A stretch of DNA of 42,323 bases from Clostridia bacterium. GTDB lineage: Bacteria; Bacillota; Clostridia; Oscillospirales; Acutalibacteraceae. The stretch is from assembly GCA_022767925.1 (NCBI GenBank), contig JALENG010000007.1:1-42323 (forward strand), in the 5' to 3' direction. The notes under the pieces were generated by a model. It was not told where the DNA came from. It searched no databases and saw nothing but the letters and a program-made list of their open reading frames with translations. Position 1 is the first letter of the stretch; every line of letters begins with the position of its first letter. Of the stretch, positions 20,266-30,310 are shown piece by piece. A program made the translations under genes and the position numbers.

Positions 20266-21701
20266 TTCCCGCAGCGGGGGGGCGAGTCGATGGAGTCTTC
20301 CTCAATGGCCCGGGCAAATTCCTCCGGCAGGTTCTCAATCTGCCGCATCAGCTTCGGGAAACGGAACAGGAAGGTGATCCCCACCACGCTGGCGCAGGCA
20401 ATATCTGCCACTGGCTCGGCCAGAAACACGCCGAAAACCGGGTTCTGCGGGAAGAAGCACGGCAGAATGTACGCCAGTGGGATCAGCAGAATCACCTTGC
20501 GCAGCAGGGCAAAAAACAGGCTGATTTTCGACTGGCCCAGAGCCAAAAACGTCTGCTGGCAGGACCCCTGCACCGCCATCATAAAGCAGCCGGCCATATA
20601 AATCCGCAGAGCCCACACGGTGTACTCCGTCAGAGTCGGATCATCGTTGAAAACAGACACCAGCACCTGCGGGAACAGCTGACACGAGAGGAACAGCAGC
20701 ATATAGAAAAAGACTTCAAATCCCAGCAGCAGGAAAAATGCCCGGCGCACCCGGTCGGGCTTGCGCGCACCGTAATTAAAGCTGATAATCGGCTGAGCCC
20801 CCTGGGTCAACCCCTGCATGGGCAGGAACATCATCTGCAGCACACTGCCGCAGATGGTCATGGCTCCCACGGCCACATCTCCACCGTAGGTCTGCAGCTG
20901 AGTATTAAAAACAATATTAATGGCACTCTCGGTGGCCTGCATCACAAAAGGGGACAATCCCAGCGCCATCACCGGCGCCAGAATATTCCACCGGGGGCGC
21001 AGGCAGCCGCGGCGGATTCGCAGCGCCGTTTTCTTTCCGAACAGGAACCACAGCACCCACAGGCAGGAAACCGCCTGCGACAGCACAGTAGCCAGTGCGG
21101 CCCCGCGCACTCCCATGTTTATGCCATAGATGAACAATGGATCCAGCGAAATATTCAGCACCGCGCCGATGACCACCGTCATCATGCTGATGGTGGCCCG
21201 CCCCTGCATGGTGATAAATGAATTCATTCCCAGCGACATCTGCACGAACAGCGTGCCGCACAGATAGAAGGTAAGGTAATCCTGCGCATAGGGGAGAGTG
21301 GCATCACTGGCCCCAAAGCAGCGGAGCAGCGGACCGGCCAGCGGCAACAATACCGCCATCAGTGTTACAGATATGCCCAACAGCAGGGAAAAACAGTTGC
21401 CCAGAATCCTCTCGGCGCCCTCCCGATCCCCACGGCCCAGGGCAATGGAAGCCCGGGGCCCGCCGCCCATCCCCACAAAGGCGGAAAAGGCGGAGATTAC
21501 CATTACAATGGGAAAACAAAGACCCACACCGGTCAAAGCCAAACCGCCCCCGTCCCCCATATGCCCCAGATACATCCGGTCCACAATGTTGTAAAGAGCG
21601 TTAATCAGCTGAGCGATAATGGACGGAATCGCCAGCTTGGCCAGCCATTTTCCCACCGAGCCGGATCCCAGATCCGCATTTTGTCCTGTCAATTCGGTCA
21701 T
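20262..21701 (-). CDS. MATE-family efflux transporter, C-terminus running into LarA-like sequence
   Basis: LAIPSIIAQLINALYNIVDRMYLGHMGD; tail PEEFARAIEEDSIDSPPRCGN-stop. Confidence 0.93.
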   Translation of the reverse strand: MTELTGQNADLGSGSVGKWLAKLAIPSIIAQLINALYNIVDRMYLGHMGDGGGLALTGVGLCFPIVMVISAFSAFVGMGGGPRASIALGRGDREGAERILGNCFSLLLGISVTLMAVLLPLAGPLLRCFGASDATLPYAQDYLTFYLCGTLFVQMSLGMNSFITMQGRATISMMTVVIGAVLNISLDPLFIYGINMGVRGAALATVLSQAVSCLWVLWFLFGKKTALRIRRGCLRPRWNILAPVMALGLSPFVMQATESAINIVFNTQLQTYGGDVAVGAMTICGSVLQMMFLPMQGLTQGAQPIISFNYGARKPDRVRRAFFLLLGFEVFFYMLLFLSCQLFPQVLVSVFNDDPTLTEYTVWALRIYMAGCFMMAVQGSCQQTFLALGQSKISLFFALLRKVILLIPLAYILPCFFPQNPVFGVFLAEPVADIACASVVGITFLFRFPKLMRQIENLPEEFARAIEEDSIDSPPRCGN

Positions 21702-21806
21702 CTCCTGCTTTTCCGTGCGCCGTACTGCACATTTTTCTTCTTTTTTGTATTATACCGCAAACTCTTCCTTTTGTCACCCGGCGCCGCCCTCCCTTTTCCC
21801 AAAAAG

Positions 21807-21832
21807 AAAAGGAGGGGATGGATTCCCCTCCT
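21807..21832 (-). terminator. Intrinsic terminator after the GH5 gene
   Basis: AAGGAGGGGAATCCATCCCCTCCTTTTCTTTTT on the minus strand. Confidence 0.7.
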
Positions 21833-21842
21833 TGTTCCCGGT

Positions 21843-23513
21843 TCACCGGACAAAGGCCACGGTTTTCAGCAGTACCGAACCGCTGACACACTCCAGCCGG
21901 ACGGTTACCTTTTCCCCCTCCGGAATGGGGAAGGGTTCACTCTCGCCCTCTTTCAGGGTCAGCCGCACATCCTCCATCCCGGGGATGGAGACCCGGATCA
22001 CACCGTCACTGCCGCTCAGGGCGGTCAGCTTTCCGGTGGTACCGGGCTGCACTTCATGCACCGTATAGCTGGCAAACACGCCGGGGGTAACCCGCAGGCA
22101 CAGGTGTTCCCACTCGCGCTCCGGCTGTTTGCCGGACATCATGGCAAAATGCGCATCCTCGGCCGGTACATAGCCGGGATCCCCCACAATGGGCATTCCG
22201 TCACCCAGACGGTATCCAAAGATGTTCTCCCGCGACTGGCTGCCGCCAAACGAGATTCCCCGGCCGGGCATGGCGTCGTACCCGGTGGCGGGAATGGCAA
22301 ACGGCGCCCGGCGCAGCAGGTAGTGGTGAACTTCTTCGTCTTTTGTGCAGTGGCAGAACTTCACGTTTTCCAGCATCTCGTCAAAGATCCGCTGGCTCTC
22401 CTCATACGAGGGACGGGGGCCGCCCTCTGCGATATAGCCATACACCTTGTCCCAATCTTTGGGCAGGGGATAGGTTACTGCATGGGTCACCTGGCAATTC
22501 TCGGCGATTTTATAACTCCAGATATTAAAGCCAGAGTGGTTGGTGGTCAGCATTTCATAGAAGACCGCCATCCCCTCGTTGGTATCGTTGTTCTCGCCAG
22601 ACCACAGGGGCACGTTGCACTCCTCCGATTTTTGGAGCATGGGCTCCAGCGACTTCATCTGGGGATCGTGGACATAGTGGGTATGGATATGCCAGTTGTG
22701 GTAGCCGGGATCGAATTCATGGTCGCCGGTAAAGATATCCACCCGGGAGGAGAACCGGTGCCCCTCCAGGCTGAACATGTGGTTCTTGTCAATTTTGCGG
22801 ATCCGGGCGATCACCTCATCGTAAAAGCGGATCAGTTCCGGAACCAGGTGGGTAAAGCGCGGCGGGGAGATCGGCTCGTTCAAAAGCTCGTAGGCGCCCA
22901 CGATCCAGCGGTCCTTATAGCGGCGGGCAAATTCTTCCCACAGAAGCATGGTGCGCTCGCGGCTCTCCTCCTCCAGGAACATCCGGGGGATGTTGTCCAG
23001 CCCATCGTCACACAGCAATCCGCTCTGACCGCCGACCGCCGCGTGCATATCCAGAATGGCATACAGCCGGTATTTTTCGCACAGGTCCAGCACCTCATCC
23101 AGCATGGCAAACGAATCCTCGTTAAAATGGATACCGGGCTCCTCATCTAAAAACAGCCGGGCCGACATGGGCAGACGGATGCTGTTCATGCCCTGTTCGG
23201 CCATGTACGCGATATCCTCCTCCGCCAAAAAGGCACGGGTCCAGCGGGACCAGTAATTTTTGGCATACTCGCTGCCGCACAGCTCACGGATGCACTGCTC
23301 GATGGAACGGCCGTGTTCATACCGGCGGGGCAGCTTGTGGCTGTCGAGCCCCACCATGAACAGGGGAGTACCGCCCACCATCCATCCCTCGGGATTGCTC
23401 CAGTTTCCCATGCCCCAGCCGCGCAGAATCACCTCTTCACCGTCGCCGTTCACCATCCGGCGGCCGTCGGCGTGCAGAAAACCCTTGACGCGGTCTCTCG
23501 TAAATTCACTCAT
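21843..23513 (-). CDS. Glycoside hydrolase family 5-like (cellulase-fold) enzyme
   Basis: MVNGDGEEVILRGWGMGNW, GMNSIRLPMSARLF, YAILDMHAAVGGQ, VGAYELLNEP (acid/base Glu), PLWSGENND (nucleophile Glu). Confidence 0.9.
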   Translation of the reverse strand: MSEFTRDRVKGFLHADGRRMVNGDGEEVILRGWGMGNWSNPEGWMVGGTPLFMVGLDSHKLPRRYEHGRSIEQCIRELCGSEYAKNYWSRWTRAFLAEEDIAYMAEQGMNSIRLPMSARLFLDEEPGIHFNEDSFAMLDEVLDLCEKYRLYAILDMHAAVGGQSGLLCDDGLDNIPRMFLEEESRERTMLLWEEFARRYKDRWIVGAYELLNEPISPPRFTHLVPELIRFYDEVIARIRKIDKNHMFSLEGHRFSSRVDIFTGDHEFDPGYHNWHIHTHYVHDPQMKSLEPMLQKSEECNVPLWSGENNDTNEGMAVFYEMLTTNHSGFNIWSYKIAENCQVTHAVTYPLPKDWDKVYGYIAEGGPRPSYEESQRIFDEMLENVKFCHCTKDEEVHHYLLRRAPFAIPATGYDAMPGRGISFGGSQSRENIFGYRLGDGMPIVGDPGYVPAEDAHFAMMSGKQPEREWEHLCLRVTPGVFASYTVHEVQPGTTGKLTALSGSDGVIRVSIPGMEDVRLTLKEGESEPFPIPEGEKVTVRLECVSGSVLLKTVAFVR

Positions 23514-23541
23514 AATGCTCTCTTCTCCTTCCCGTATTCCC

Positions 23542-24357
23542 TCAAAGGACAAAATCAAACAGCTCGGAAAGCCAGGTGTGGCACAGCGGCACCCAGGCCG
23601 ACGCCGCCGCATTGGGGGTGAATACCTCCTGATTGCACAGGCTCATGCCATGGCCGCCGTTGGGGAAAATGTGGCATGCAAACGGCACATGGTGCGCCTG
23701 CAGGGCGTTCACCAGCAGCAGGGTGTTCTCCACCGGCACACAGTCGTCCTCCACTGTATGCCAAACAAAGGCCGGCGGGGTTTTTTCATCGACGTGCCGG
23801 TCCAGCGCCCAGAATTCATTCTCCGGGGTACCCATCGCGTGCTGTCCGCTGACCCAGTACAGCGACCCCTGATGGGTCAACGGGCCGGCGGTAATCACCG
23901 GATACCCGAGGATCATGGCATCGGGCCGGTTTTTTCCCCCGCAGGTATCCAGCTTTTCCCGCAGGGCCGGATGATCCCACAAAATCCCCAGCGAGGCCGC
24001 CAGGTGCCCGCCCGCCGAAAAACCCGCCACCGCAATTTTGTGGGGGTCAATCTGCCAGGACACGGCATGATCGCGGATCAGCATCATGGACGAAGAGGCC
24101 TCGATCAGCGGGCGCATTTCACCGGCTTCCTCCCGAATGGAGTAATCCAGCACAAACGCCTGATACCCCTTTTCATAGAAGGAAAGGGCAATGGGCTCGG
24201 CCTCGCGGTCCGAGCAGAATTCGTACCCACCGCCCGGGCACACCAGCACGGCCGGCCGGGCCCCGCGGTGCTGGGACATCTCGCTGTCCGGATCATGCAG
24301 ATAACCGGTCAGCCGGGCCTTGCTGCCGCTGACCGGGGAAAGGGTGACCAGATTCAT
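23542..24357 (-). CDS. Alpha/beta hydrolase (acetyl-esterase/lipase-like)
   Basis: RPAVLVCPGGGYEFCSDREAEPIA, IAVAGFSAGGHLAASLG, VWHTVEDDCVPVENTL, NGGHGMSL. Confidence 0.9.
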   Translation of the reverse strand: MNLVTLSPVSGSKARLTGYLHDPDSEMSQHRGARPAVLVCPGGGYEFCSDREAEPIALSFYEKGYQAFVLDYSIREEAGEMRPLIEASSSMMLIRDHAVSWQIDPHKIAVAGFSAGGHLAASLGILWDHPALREKLDTCGGKNRPDAMILGYPVITAGPLTHQGSLYWVSGQHAMGTPENEFWALDRHVDEKTPPAFVWHTVEDDCVPVENTLLLVNALQAHHVPFACHIFPNGGHGMSLCNQEVFTPNAAASAWVPLCHTWLSELFDFVL

Positions 24358-24392
24358 CGTAAATCGCTCCTTTGTCTGTACAACTTTTTTTC

Positions 24393-24421
24393 AGTATACT
24401 CCCTCCCGAAAAAATAAGCAA
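24393..24421 (-). promoter_or_regulatory. Promoter for the esterase-GH5 pair
   Basis: Minus strand TTGCTT-N17-TATACT. Confidence 0.55.
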
Positions 24422-24484
24422 GTAGTTTATTTTTTTTGTGGCTTTTCCCGCCGCTGTTTCGTTCCGCTTTCCGGAAAACAAAAA

Positions 24485-24530
24485 GGGCCGGATAAGTACA
24501 GGCGTCTCAGCCTGTTGCCTTATCCAGCCC
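24485..24530 (-). terminator. Intrinsic terminator of the 2-hydroxyacid dehydrogenase gene
   Basis: Minus strand GGGCTGGATAAGGCAACAGGC...GCCTGTACTTATCCGGCCCTTTTTGTTTT. Confidence 0.8.
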
Positions 24531-24652
24531 ATCATTTCCCAGCGAATGATTTGTCCTCCGTGCAAGCATCTTCCATTATACGGAAAAATCCCGTTTTTTC
24601 AAGGGGAAAAGGCTCACCGTGCTCATCCAAAAAGCATACCAAACAGCGCCGC

Positions 24653-25633
24653 TCACAGTTCCAGCGGACACTCTTCCCCCCGCAGCATCTGGCACAGAGT
24701 GATCACCCCGCAGTGAGCCATGCTCTCCACACTCTCCTGTGTATAAAAGGCCATGTGCTGGGTCAGCACCACATTGGGGAACTGACGCAGATAAACCATA
24801 TCCCGGTTTTTGATAATATCGGTGCGCCGGTCATTATGGTAAATCCCCTCCTCGTTCTCCAGCACATCCATCCCCAGCGCGCCGATCTTTCCGGTCTCAA
24901 TCCCTTTGGTCAGGGCATGGATATCCGCCAGCGCCCCCCGGGCCGTGTTGATCAGCACCACGCCGTCCTTCATTTTTTTCAGGGTTTCGCTGTTGATCAG
25001 ATGGTCGGTTTCCGGGGTCAGAGGCATGTGCAGCGTGATCAGGTCGCTCTCACGCAGCAGCGTTTCCATGGGCACGTACTGGGCCAAGGCGGCCGCCTCC
25101 TCATGGGGGTGCGGATCATAGGCCAGCATCCGGCACCCAAATCCGCTCAGGTTTTTCATCACCATCCGGCCGATGCTGCCCGTTCCCAGCACTCCCACCG
25201 TCAGGCTGCGCAGTTCACGGCCGCGCAGGCCGTCCAGGGAATAGTCATTGACATTCTGCCGCCACATGGCGGGCTTGTAATTGCGCAGGGTCAGCAGCAT
25301 CAGCATCACGGTAAAATCGGCCACCCCATTGGGCGGATAGCTGGCATGGGCCACCCGCACCCCCAGCCGGTGAGCCGCCTGCACATCCATGTGGTTGAAC
25401 CCGATAGTGCGGGTGGATACGGCGCCGATGCCCCTCTCCTTTAGCTTTTTCAGCAGGGCTTTGTCCAAATGACTGTGTCCCAAAATGCTGACTCCATCGC
25501 TGCCTTCGGCAAAAGACAGGGTCTCCTCTCCCAGGGGCTGTTCGGTCATGCACAGGGTCACATTCTCCTGCTGTGCCATCCGGCACAGAAAATCCCTCTC
25601 ATCCTCGCGGACTTCAAACACCGTAATTCTCAA
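24653..25633 (-). CDS. D-isomer-specific 2-hydroxyacid dehydrogenase (D-lactate dehydrogenase-like)
   Basis: VGVLGTGSIGRMVMKNLSGFGCRMLAYDP, INTARGALADIHAL, VVLTQHMAFYTQESVESM. Confidence 0.92.
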   Translation of the reverse strand: MRITVFEVREDERDFLCRMAQQENVTLCMTEQPLGEETLSFAEGSDGVSILGHSHLDKALLKKLKERGIGAVSTRTIGFNHMDVQAAHRLGVRVAHASYPPNGVADFTVMLMLLTLRNYKPAMWRQNVNDYSLDGLRGRELRSLTVGVLGTGSIGRMVMKNLSGFGCRMLAYDPHPHEEAAALAQYVPMETLLRESDLITLHMPLTPETDHLINSETLKKMKDGVVLINTARGALADIHALTKGIETGKIGALGMDVLENEEGIYHNDRRTDIIKNRDMVYLRQFPNVVLTQHMAFYTQESVESMAHCGVITLCQMLRGEECPLEL

Positions 25634-25689
25634 TTTTCTTTCCTTCTTTCTCTGTTTTGTGCTTTATGGTGCTAAAAGGTCAAAAAGAA

Positions 25690-25715
25690 AAGCAGACTGT
25701 AAAAACAGTCTGCTT
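25690..25715. terminator. Intrinsic terminator (perfect 11-bp stem)
   Basis: AAGCAGACTGT-AAAA-ACAGTCTGCTT with T/A runs on both sides. Confidence 0.8.
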
Positions 25716-25849
25716 AAAAAAACAGGATAAATTCTAAAGACAGCGCCGTCAGGGGGCGCCAGGCAAGCCTCCATCCGATTTCCTCCCAACCTTTCGGTTC
25801 TCTCATTATACCGGAAAAGCGGCCGCCGTGCAAGAGGCAAAGGGGAACG

Positions 25850-26794
25850 TCATTCCTCTTTTTCCTTTTGGGCATGAGCCTGCAGCCGGCGGAACAGATC
25901 GCCGAAAATGCGGTCCCGGTTTACCTGGCTGACATAACCGTACAGATGGCGGCTGCAATCCTCGCTGTAGGTGCCCTCCAGGGTGACGATAGGGCTGTGG
26001 CGCAGCTGGGTCACCAGCCCCTCGGGGCATACCAGCCAGGCAATCACCGTGGGATCCCAGATCACACGGGAGTAGGCGAAATGGTCGTCGCTGCACTCGA
26101 AATACCGCTGGGCCAGAAAATCGCCGATGGCGCCGCGGCCCTTCACAAAGGTGTTGATTTCCGGCAGGGTGGTCAGCATATGATCCACCACCCCCATACA
26201 GGGCAGCTGCACCACCGGCGCGCCGCAGTCAAACACCACCTGGGCAGCGGGCACATCCTGAATCAGGTTGAATTCCCTTGTATCCGGCCAGTGCAGGGCA
26301 TGACCTCCCAGCCAGACGATCACGATTTTATCCACAATGTCCGGGGCCATCAGCAGGGCCGCGGCCACATTGGTAATGGCGCCGATAGCCAGAACATACA
26401 GCGGATCCTCGCTGGTGCAGGTCCGGGCTTTTTTCACCAGATCTTCGGCGGCGGGGGAGAGGACCGGTGTTTTGTCCTTCGGCAGATAGTCCTCGCTGCC
26501 GCGGAACACGTAGTTCTCCTTTTCCACGCCCATCCGGGACAGAATGCGGTGGATTTCCTCGTAGCTTTTCTCCATACCGTCCTTGGGGCCGGTGGATTTT
26601 TCATTGAAATAGGGGGCCGCATAAATGGCCTGCAGGTCGATTTTTTCCGGGCTCAGCAGGGCATATACCACCGCAAACTGGTCATCAATCTCATTAAAAG
26701 TGTCGGTATCCAGCACCGCCTTCACCCTTCCCTTGGGGGGCTGCAGCATACGCACGCGGGTTTCTTCCGATACCGGGGGGAACTGTACGCTCAT
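25850..26794 (-). CDS. Inosine-uridine-preferring nucleoside hydrolase family protein
   Basis: VKAVLDTDTFNEIDDQFAVVYALLS (DxDxxxxxDD Ca-binding motif). Confidence 0.92.
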   Translation of the reverse strand: MSVQFPPVSEETRVRMLQPPKGRVKAVLDTDTFNEIDDQFAVVYALLSPEKIDLQAIYAAPYFNEKSTGPKDGMEKSYEEIHRILSRMGVEKENYVFRGSEDYLPKDKTPVLSPAAEDLVKKARTCTSEDPLYVLAIGAITNVAAALLMAPDIVDKIVIVWLGGHALHWPDTREFNLIQDVPAAQVVFDCGAPVVQLPCMGVVDHMLTTLPEINTFVKGRGAIGDFLAQRYFECSDDHFAYSRVIWDPTVIAWLVCPEGLVTQLRHSPIVTLEGTYSEDCSRHLYGYVSQVNRDRIFGDLFRRLQAHAQKEKEE

Positions 26795-26928
26795 TTTCCT
26801 TGGCTCCTTTCTTTTGGGCCCCGCTTTTGGGGCCGTCCGCTTTTCTCAGTATAGCGGATTGCCAGGCAAAAAGCTATCCCCAACGGAAAAGATTTTCCCC
26901 GCGCTGCTTTCTCCGAAAAACGAAAAAA

Positions 26929-26980
26929 GGAAGGGCGGACGAACCTGCAGATCCCACTTTGCAGGTCATCCGCCCTTCCC
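26929..26980 (-). terminator. Intrinsic terminator of the peptide-uptake/M20 operon
   Basis: GGAAGGGCGGA...CCTGCA...TGCAGG...TCCGCCCTTCC hairpin, T-rich on the minus strand, directly after the last M20 gene. Confidence 0.75.
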
Positions 26981-26998
26981 GGCGATAAGAAATCTGGA

Positions 26999-28255
26999 TT
27001 ATTCCACGTCCAGCAATTCGCAGAAGGACAGCATATAAATCTCGGCTGCATGGATGACATCTTCGATATCGACGTCCTCATTATAGCCGTGAATGCCCTC
27101 GCAGTTGGCCGGACCGTACTGAATCGTCTGGATGCCCAAGTTGCGGTAATACTTGGCATCACTGGAAGCCCACTGGTAAGCGGGCAGCACGGTCCTTCCC
27201 CAAATAGCTTCGGCATTTTTATGCACCATGCGAACGATGGGCGCATCATAATCGGTAAAGTTAGCTTCGCTGTGGTATTCGAGCACATACTCGATCCCGG
27301 TTTCACCGCTGTCGGCGATCATCTTCTTCACCGCCGCTTCGATATCCTCGTGGCGGATCCCGATGGGCAGCCGGCAATCACACAGGCACTCGCAGTAATC
27401 GGGCACCATGTTAATCTTGTTGCCGCCGGTGATAATCCCGGGGTTGCAGGTCAGGTGGTCAATGGCATCCGCGGCGCCGTTGGAATTGGCGCGCTCGCAG
27501 ATCAGCCGGGAATTGGCCAGCGCCTGCTTCTGGTTTTCGGCATAATGGCCGGGGACCGCCGTCAGCTCGTTGACATGCTGCAACACGCGCCCCAGCTTCA
27601 GAATGGCGTTATCTCCCTTGTAATTTCCCAGGCTGCCATGGGCCGGCGTACCGTGGGCAATCAGCTTCAGGTGCAGCCCGCCCTTCTGGCCGATCTCGAT
27701 ATTGTCATAGGAAGTGGGCTCAGCGATCAGACACGCCTGGGCGCCGTCAGCATAGCCGTTATCGCACAGCCAGCGGGTGCCCTTTCCGCCTGCCTCTTCA
27801 TCCGAGACAATATGCAGGCGCACGCAGCCGCCCAGCTTCGCGCCGCTCTCCTTGAGCAGGCGCATCACAAACAGCAGGCAGGCAACGCCCGCTTTCATGT
27901 CGCTGGTACCGCGGCCACGGATCGTCGTTTCGGTCACCTCGCCGCCGCAGGGGTCGAATTTCCACCCCTTTGGATCACCGATGGGAACCACGTCCACATG
28001 GCCGTTGAGCACCAGGTTGTACCCCGCGCGGTTGCCCAGCTCGGCCGTGACGATGGGATGGCCGGGAATGGTGTCAATCTGCTGGGTTTCAATGCCGTAT
28101 CCCTCCAGGTACTGGCGGACAAAGGCAATCACCTCGTCCTGGGTACCGCAGGGATTTTCGCTGTTGATCTGGATCAACCGGGAAACCAGCTGAACCAGCT
28201 CGTCTTTATGCTGCAAAACCAGTTCGTGCAGCTTTTTCTGTGTATCCTGATTCAT
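26999..28255 (-). CDS. M20-family metallopeptidase (ArgE/DapE-type deacylase)
   Basis: LVLNGHVDVVPIGDPKGWKFDPCGGEV, RGTSDMKAGVACLLF, VSDEEAGGKGTRWL. Confidence 0.93.
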   Translation of the reverse strand: MNQDTQKKLHELVLQHKDELVQLVSRLIQINSENPCGTQDEVIAFVRQYLEGYGIETQQIDTIPGHPIVTAELGNRAGYNLVLNGHVDVVPIGDPKGWKFDPCGGEVTETTIRGRGTSDMKAGVACLLFVMRLLKESGAKLGGCVRLHIVSDEEAGGKGTRWLCDNGYADGAQACLIAEPTSYDNIEIGQKGGLHLKLIAHGTPAHGSLGNYKGDNAILKLGRVLQHVNELTAVPGHYAENQKQALANSRLICERANSNGAADAIDHLTCNPGIITGGNKINMVPDYCECLCDCRLPIGIRHEDIEAAVKKMIADSGETGIEYVLEYHSEANFTDYDAPIVRMVHKNAEAIWGRTVLPAYQWASSDAKYYRNLGIQTIQYGPANCEGIHGYNEDVDIEDVIHAAEIYMLSFCELLDVE

Positions 28256-28311
28256 CGGATAAGGGCCTCTTTTCCGTAATTTTCCGCCAAAAGAATCGAA
28301 TTCCCCGTTTT

Positions 28312-29289
28312 TTATTCCATCAGGAAACACGCCACCTGATGGCCGGGATCGACCTCTTTCAGCTGCGGGCGCTCCTCATGGCAGCGGGCGGTGGCATAGG
28401 GGCAGCGCCCGGCCAGGGGGCATCCCTTCATATCGCCGATGGGGCTGGGGATATCGCCCTCCAGCTTGATCTGCTCGCGCACTTCAAACGGGCTGTCCGG
28501 CGGGATGGCCGACAGCAGCGCTTTGGTGTAGGGATGCAACGGGTTACTGTAAATTTTCTCCGCGGCGCACAGCTCAACTACCGTACCCAGATACATAATG
28601 GCAATCCGATCGCTGACGTGCTTGATGACGCTCAGGTCATGGGAGATAAAAATATAGGTCAGGTTAAATTCCTTCTGAATCGAACGGAACAGGTTCAACA
28701 CCTGCGCCTGAATCGATACGTCCAGAGCGGAAACCGGTTCGTCACAGACAATGATATCGGGGTTCAGGATCAGAGCTCGGGCCACGTTGATGCGCTGGCG
28801 CTGGCCGCCGGAAAACTCGTGGGGGAACCGCTCGATGTGCTGAACGTCGAGGCCCACCTTCTGCATCATCTCGAAAACACGTTCGCGGCGCTTTTTCTTA
28901 TCAGGCTCCAGATTATGGACAATCAGGCCCTCTTCGATCAGCTGGCCGCAGGTCATCCGGGGATTCAGCGAGGAATACGGATCCTGGAAAACGATCTGAA
29001 TGTTCTTGTGGCGGCTCTTCCGCTCTTCCTTGGTGTGCAGTTCCTTCAGGTTCTGGCCCTTGTAGAAAATGTCCCCGGAGGTAATCGAATGCAGGCCGAC
29101 CACACAGCGGCCCAGCGTCGATTTTCCGCAGCCGGATTCACCGATAACGCCCAGGGTCTCGCCCTGCTGGATGTCAAGGCTGACATGGGACAGGGCATGC
29201 AGCTGCTTTGATTTTTCAAACAGCTTTGAGCTGCGCACCTTAAAGTCCTTGCACAGGTCCTGAATCTGCAAAATGGGCTGATCACTCAT
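28312..29289 (-). CDS. Oligo/dipeptide ABC transporter ATPase (OppF/DppF type)
   Basis: GESGCGKSTLGRCVVGL Walker A, FSGGQRQRINVARAL signature, C-terminal oligopeptide motif. Confidence 0.95.
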   Translation of the reverse strand: MSDQPILQIQDLCKDFKVRSSKLFEKSKQLHALSHVSLDIQQGETLGVIGESGCGKSTLGRCVVGLHSITSGDIFYKGQNLKELHTKEERKSRHKNIQIVFQDPYSSLNPRMTCGQLIEEGLIVHNLEPDKKKRRERVFEMMQKVGLDVQHIERFPHEFSGGQRQRINVARALILNPDIIVCDEPVSALDVSIQAQVLNLFRSIQKEFNLTYIFISHDLSVIKHVSDRIAIMYLGTVVELCAAEKIYSNPLHPYTKALLSAIPPDSPFEVREQIKLEGDIPSPIGDMKGCPLAGRCPYATARCHEERPQLKEVDPGHQVACFLME

Positions 29290-30295
29290 GGCTGACGGCC
29301 TCCTTTCCTCTTTCCAGCGATTCTACACCATTCTGGTGATGGCAGGCCACCTTGTGGCCCGGGGCAACTTCTACCAGCTCGGGCACCTGCTCACGGCAGA
29401 TATCGGTCGCATAGGGGCAGCGGTTGTAGAAGTTACAGCACGTACCCGTCAGGCGCAGATCCGGCGGAACGCCGGGAATGGTCTTCAGATCCGCCTTGCC
29501 CTCATCGGACAGTTTCGGGATCGAATCCAGCAGGCCCCAGGTGTAGGGGTGCATGGGGTTTTTATACAACTCTTTCATATCGGCAAACTCAACCGTTTTG
29601 CCGGCATACATAACCATAACCGTATCGCACATCTTCCACACAATGCCCAGGTTGTGGGTGATCAGCATGATGGCCGTATTGGTCTTCTCCTGCAGATCCT
29701 TCAGCAGGCTGAGCACCTGCGCCTGAACGGTCACGTCCAGGGCCGTGGTCGGTTCATCGGCGATCATGAATTTCGGGTGGCAGCTGATAGCCATGGCGAT
29801 CATCACGCGCTGGCACATACCGCCGGACAGCTCGTGGGGATAGGAATTCAGCCGGCTCTCGGGATCCGGAATTCCCACCAGTGCCAGGTTTTCCACCGCG
29901 ATTTTGCGGGCTTCTTCCTTGCTAACCTTGTTGTGGGTGCGGATCAGCTCGATCATCTGGCTGCCCACCTTGAATACCGGGTCCAGCGAGGTCATGGGAT
30001 CCTGGAAAATAACGGAGATATCGTTGCCGCGGATTTGGCGCAGCTCTTTATCCGAAATCGCACGCATATCCTTGCCCTCGAACAAAATGGTGCCATCCAC
30101 CACTTTTCCGGTTTTGGGCAGCAAGCGGATGACCGAGTTGGCCGACACACTCTTGCCCGAGCCGGACTCGCCCACGATTCCGAGGATTTCGCCTTTTCTC
30201 AATGTATAACTCACACCGTCAACGGCTTTTGAAACACCGCTGGCCGTGAAGAAGTAGGTCTTTAGATTTTCGACCTTCAAAATTTCTTCGCTCAT
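29282..30295 (-). CDS. Oligo/dipeptide ABC transporter ATPase (OppD/DppD type)
   Basis: [34 protein letters not shown], oligo_HPY-type C-terminus. Confidence 0.95.
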   Translation of the reverse strand: MSEEILKVENLKTYFFTASGVSKAVDGVSYTLRKGEILGIVGESGSGKSVSANSVIRLLPKTGKVVDGTILFEGKDMRAISDKELRQIRGNDISVIFQDPMTSLDPVFKVGSQMIELIRTHNKVSKEEARKIAVENLALVGIPDPESRLNSYPHELSGGMCQRVMIAMAISCHPKFMIADEPTTALDVTVQAQVLSLLKDLQEKTNTAIMLITHNLGIVWKMCDTVMVMYAGKTVEFADMKELYKNPMHPYTWGLLDSIPKLSDEGKADLKTIPGVPPDLRLTGTCCNFYNRCPYATDICREQVPELVEVAPGHKVACHHQNGVESLERGKEAVSHE

Positions 30296-30310
30296 GGTTT
30301 CCCTCCAGCA

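Noticed and set aside
20262-20290. Programmed -1 frameshift producing a MATE-LarA fusion
   Set aside because: The C7 run is not in X-XXY-YYZ register in the MATE frame and no downstream stimulatory structure was evident; kept only as a low-probability alternative in the LarA finding
21561-23150. 529-aa plus-strand ORF opposite the GH5 gene
   Set aside because: Antisense shadow of a clear GH5 coding sequence, no recognisable motifs
27050-28279. 409-aa plus-strand ORF opposite the M20 gene
   Set aside because: Antisense shadow of a clear M20 peptidase
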